Positions 5,083 through 6,946 of a stretch of 6,946 nt of DNA are shown here, piece by piece. The notes under the pieces are model-generated. The model saw only the letters and a list, made by a program, of their open reading frames with translations. It had not been told where the DNA came from and searched no databases. The position numbers were made by a program, and so were the translations under genes. The stretch comes from an uncultured bacterium (GTDB lineage Bacteria; Verrucomicrobiota; Kiritimatiellia; RFP12; UBA1067). Every line of letters starts with the position of its first letter. The first letter of the stretch is position 1. Where the stretch lies: positions 1 to 6,946 of the forward strand of contig CACYEO010000096.1 of assembly GCA_902773475.1 (NCBI GenBank), written 5' to 3'.

Positions 5083-6946
5083 GATTGAGGCGTCCAATCT
5101 TCGTAGCGCGTCTGCTGTTCGACCGGCTCGGAATAGATTTTGGATTCGTCGCGCTGCGGTTTCTTCTCGAAAACGGAATCGAACGTGGGCATTTCGCGCT
5201 CTACCGGCTTCATTTCGGGCAGTTCCACGGAACGCCCGCTCGCAGTCCTGCCGATTATCGCGGAAGGATTCGACGGTACGGCGGGTTCTCCGGCGGTTTC
5301 CGGTTTTTCCGGATTCTCAACGGGTGCGGAATCCGCTTGAGCTTCCGGCGTTTCAGGCGTTTCAGGAGTCTCGGGCGTCTCAGGGGCGGCGGAAGGTTCC
5401 TTGGCTTCCGGGGCGTCCGAAGCGTCTGGAGTTTCCGGAGCGGCGGGGTTCTCCTGCGGTTCGGGATTCTCTTGGCTTTCCGTCTTTGCCACCGCAGTCT
5501 CGAGTCCGGTCAGCTTGGCGGCGGCCGCCATTTCCTCGGCGGTCACGGCTTCGCGCTTTGAAACGATTTCACGCGCAGCCTCGTCCACCGGCGCGGGCTT
5601 TGCGGTCTTGCCGCGCGGCGGCGGGGGAGGAAGCGGCTTGAGCAGCGGATCGTCATCCATCACCATCGTACACTTGAGCGGCTCTTTTATGTACTTTTCG
5701 ATTTCCGGTATCTGGAACGATTCGTCCTCGTCCGCAAAGGAAATGGCCACGCCGGTATTTCCGGCGCGCCCGGTGCGGCCGATGCGGTGCACGTAGTCTT
5801 CCGCTTCGTAGGGGAAGTCGAAATTGACGACGAACTCCAGCGCGTCCACGTGGATGCCGCGTCCGGCCACGTCGGTCGCGACCACTACGCGCACCTTGCC
5901 GGCGCGGAAATCCTCCAGCACTTTCAGACGCTTGTTCTGGTTCACGTCGCCGGACAGCATTTCGCACGGAATGCCGTATTTGACGAGCGACGAGGCAACG
6001 TCGTCTGTCGTGGATTTCCTGTTGCAGAAAATCAGCGTGCGCGCCTCGGGGTAGAGCGCGAGATGGTTGTAGAGCATGCGGAACTTGTCGTCCGCGCGGC
6101 AGACGTACACGACCTGGCGCACAGTATCCGTTGCTGCGGATTCTTCTGCGACCTCGGCGCGCACCGGCTCTTCCATCCACTGCGAGGCCAGCCGCATCAC
6201 GTCGTCGTTCAGCGTGGCGGAATAGAGCATCGTGGCGCGTTTCTCCTTTTGGGGGAGGAACGACATTATGCGACGGACGTCGGGGATGAAACCCATGTCC
6301 AGCATGCGGTCGGCTTCGTCTATGACGAGCGTATCGACATGCGACAGATCGACCACGTGCGAACGGCAGAAATCTATCAGTCGTCCGGGAGTCGCCACCA
6401 GCAGATCGACCGGCGCTTCGAGAAGTTCGCTCTTCTGCCTGTCGTAATCCATGCCGCCGTACACGGCGAGCGAGCGCAATTCGCAGTATTTTCCGATCGC
6501 GTCGGCATCCTTGCATATCTGGATCACGAGTTCGCGCGTAGGCGCAAGGACGAGCGCGCGCGGAGTGCCGCCGTTCTTCTGGCGGCTCTCGGGCGTGCGC
6601 AGATAGCGCGTCAGGATGGCCACCAGGAATGCGGCGGTCTTGCCCGATCCGGTCTGGGCCTTTCCGGCAATGTTCTTTCCGGCCAGCGCGTGTTCGAGCG
6701 AAAGATTCTGAATCTCCGTGCAATACTTGAATCCGAGATCGGCGATGCCGTGCATCACTTCGCCGGGAAGATCGAAATCATGGAAGCGTTTCTTGCCTTC
6801 GGCGGGTTCCACCACGAAAGAATCGATAGACCACGCGGCGTGCGCTTCTTTGCGGCGCGCGCGTTCCTCCCGGGTGACTACGCCGCCCGGACGCATCTCA
6901 TCGGCGGCGGTGTTCACCGGTGCCGGACCGCGACGGCGGTCGCCAC
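5079..6946 (-). CDS. DEAD-box RNA helicase (RhlE/RhlB-like), possibly 5'-truncated by window edge
   Basis: ATP-dependent RNA helicase for RNA unwinding in decay, ribosome assembly or cold adaptation. Residue numbers count from the GTG at 6917. Core motifs are complete: Q motif with Phe45 and Gln70, motif I AQTGSGKT (87-94), Ia PTREL (126-130), Ib TPGRL (176-180), II DEAD in VIDEADRMLDMGF (198-210), III SAT (233-235), IV LIFCNRK (295-301), V ATDVAGRGIH (347-356) and VI HRIGRTGRAG (377-386). After the core come a five-proline stretch (430-434) and a tail of about 180 residues rich in Pro, Glu, Ala and Thr. The tail carries four TPE repeats and ends RYEDWTPQS. It is acidic for much of its length, unlike the basic or RGG tails common in this family. 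The frame stays open from 6917 to the window edge, reading Gly/Asp/Arg-rich residues, and neither GTG 6917 nor ATG 6896 has a ribosome site, so the true start may lie outside. The stop overlaps hisD by ATGA. Family is certain; subgroup is a guess, so no symbol is given. Confidence 0.93.
   Translation of the reverse strand, partial: GDRRRGPAPVNTAADEMRPGGVVTREERARRKEAHAAWSIDSFVVEPAEGKKRFHDFDLPGEVMHGIADLGFKYCTEIQNLSLEHALAGKNIAGKAQTGSGKTAAFLVAILTRYLRTPESRQKNGGTPRALVLAPTRELVIQICKDADAIGKYCELRSLAVYGGMDYDRQKSELLEAPVDLLVATPGRLIDFCRSHVVDLSHVDTLVIDEADRMLDMGFIPDVRRIMSFLPQKEKRATMLYSATLNDDVMRLASQWMEEPVRAEVAEESAATDTVRQVVYVCRADDKFRMLYNHLALYPEARTLIFCNRKSTTDDVASSLVKYGIPCEMLSGDVNQNKRLKVLEDFRAGKVRVVVATDVAGRGIHVDALEFVVNFDFPYEAEDYVHRIGRTGRAGNTGVAISFADEDESFQIPEIEKYIKEPLKCTMVMDDDPLLKPLPPPPPRGKTAKPAPVDEAAREIVSKREAVTAEEMAAAAKLTGLETAVAKTESQENPEPQENPAAPETPDASDAPEAKEPSAAPETPETPETPETPEAQADSAPVENPEKPETAGEPAVPSNPSAIIGRTASGRSVELPEMKPVEREMPTFDSVFEKKPQRDESKIYSEPVEQQTRYEDWTPQS
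5347..5382 (-). repeat. Four 9-bp tandem repeats encoding Thr-Pro-Glu in the helicase tail
   Basis: On the plus strand the units read GGCGTTTCA, GGCGTTTCA, GGAGTCTCG and GGCGTCTCA. Read on the minus strand they encode four consecutive TPE triplets in the disordered tail. The units keep the frame and differ mostly at synonymous positions, so copy-number change would lengthen or shorten the tail without a frameshift. Confidence 0.75.

Noticed and set aside
3269..5641. Long plus-strand open frames (430, 332 and 350 codons) opposite queF, hisD and the helicase tail
   Set aside because: All are antisense to genes with complete catalytic motifs, and their translations show no domain.
5653..6723. 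A 356-codon second frame on the minus strand inside the helicase gene
   Set aside because: It overlaps the helicase core in another frame and is Arg-rich with no motif; the helicase frame holds every DEAD-box motif.

Overview
The window is a compact GC-rich bacterial chromosome segment with six protein genes in two converging groups. It is housekeeping in character: I see no mobile element, CRISPR array, RNA gene or defence-like cassette. Coding runs almost without gaps from base 140 to the right edge. The only real intergenic stretch is the AT-richer first 139 bases. The lineage is uncertain. The Arg/Ala/Gly-rich proteins, GGAG-type ribosome sites on some genes and none on others, a secreted EEP-family protein with a WNLKWFPSG motif and the divergent MnmA together suggest an uncultured PVC-type bacterium (Verrucomicrobiota/Kiritimatiellota/Lentisphaerota). 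That is an impression, not a demonstration.

Plus-strand group (140-3276): a secreted endonuclease/exonuclease/phosphatase-fold protein, then murG (lipid II synthesis), then mnmA (2-thiolation of tRNA U34). murG and mnmA overlap by 4 bases (ATGA), which indicates translational coupling. The first gene has no visible ribosome binding site. An extended -10-like element ends 7 bases before its ATG, so a leaderless transcript is plausible. The leader also carries two short perfect inverted repeats and several copies of GGGATAA/TTATCCC.

Minus-strand group (6946 down to 3266): a DEAD-box RNA helicase with a long acidic Pro/Glu/Thr-rich tail, whose reading frame is open to the right edge, then hisD (last step of histidine synthesis), then queF (preQ0 to preQ1 reduction for queuosine). 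Helicase and hisD overlap by 4 bases (ATGA), and queF starts 8 bases after hisD stops.

The groups meet tail to tail: mnmA and queF overlap by 11 bases, with no conventional terminator between them. Both act on the wobble position of tRNA anticodons. The most notable observation is in MnmA. The motif that normally carries its second catalytic cysteine reads DSQDFYSGD, with Tyr203 at the cysteine position, while the first site is a CxxC pair where the E. coli enzyme has DxxC. I found no convincing new multi-gene system; the best leads are the MnmA active-site variant, the possible leaderless promoter and the convergent overlap.
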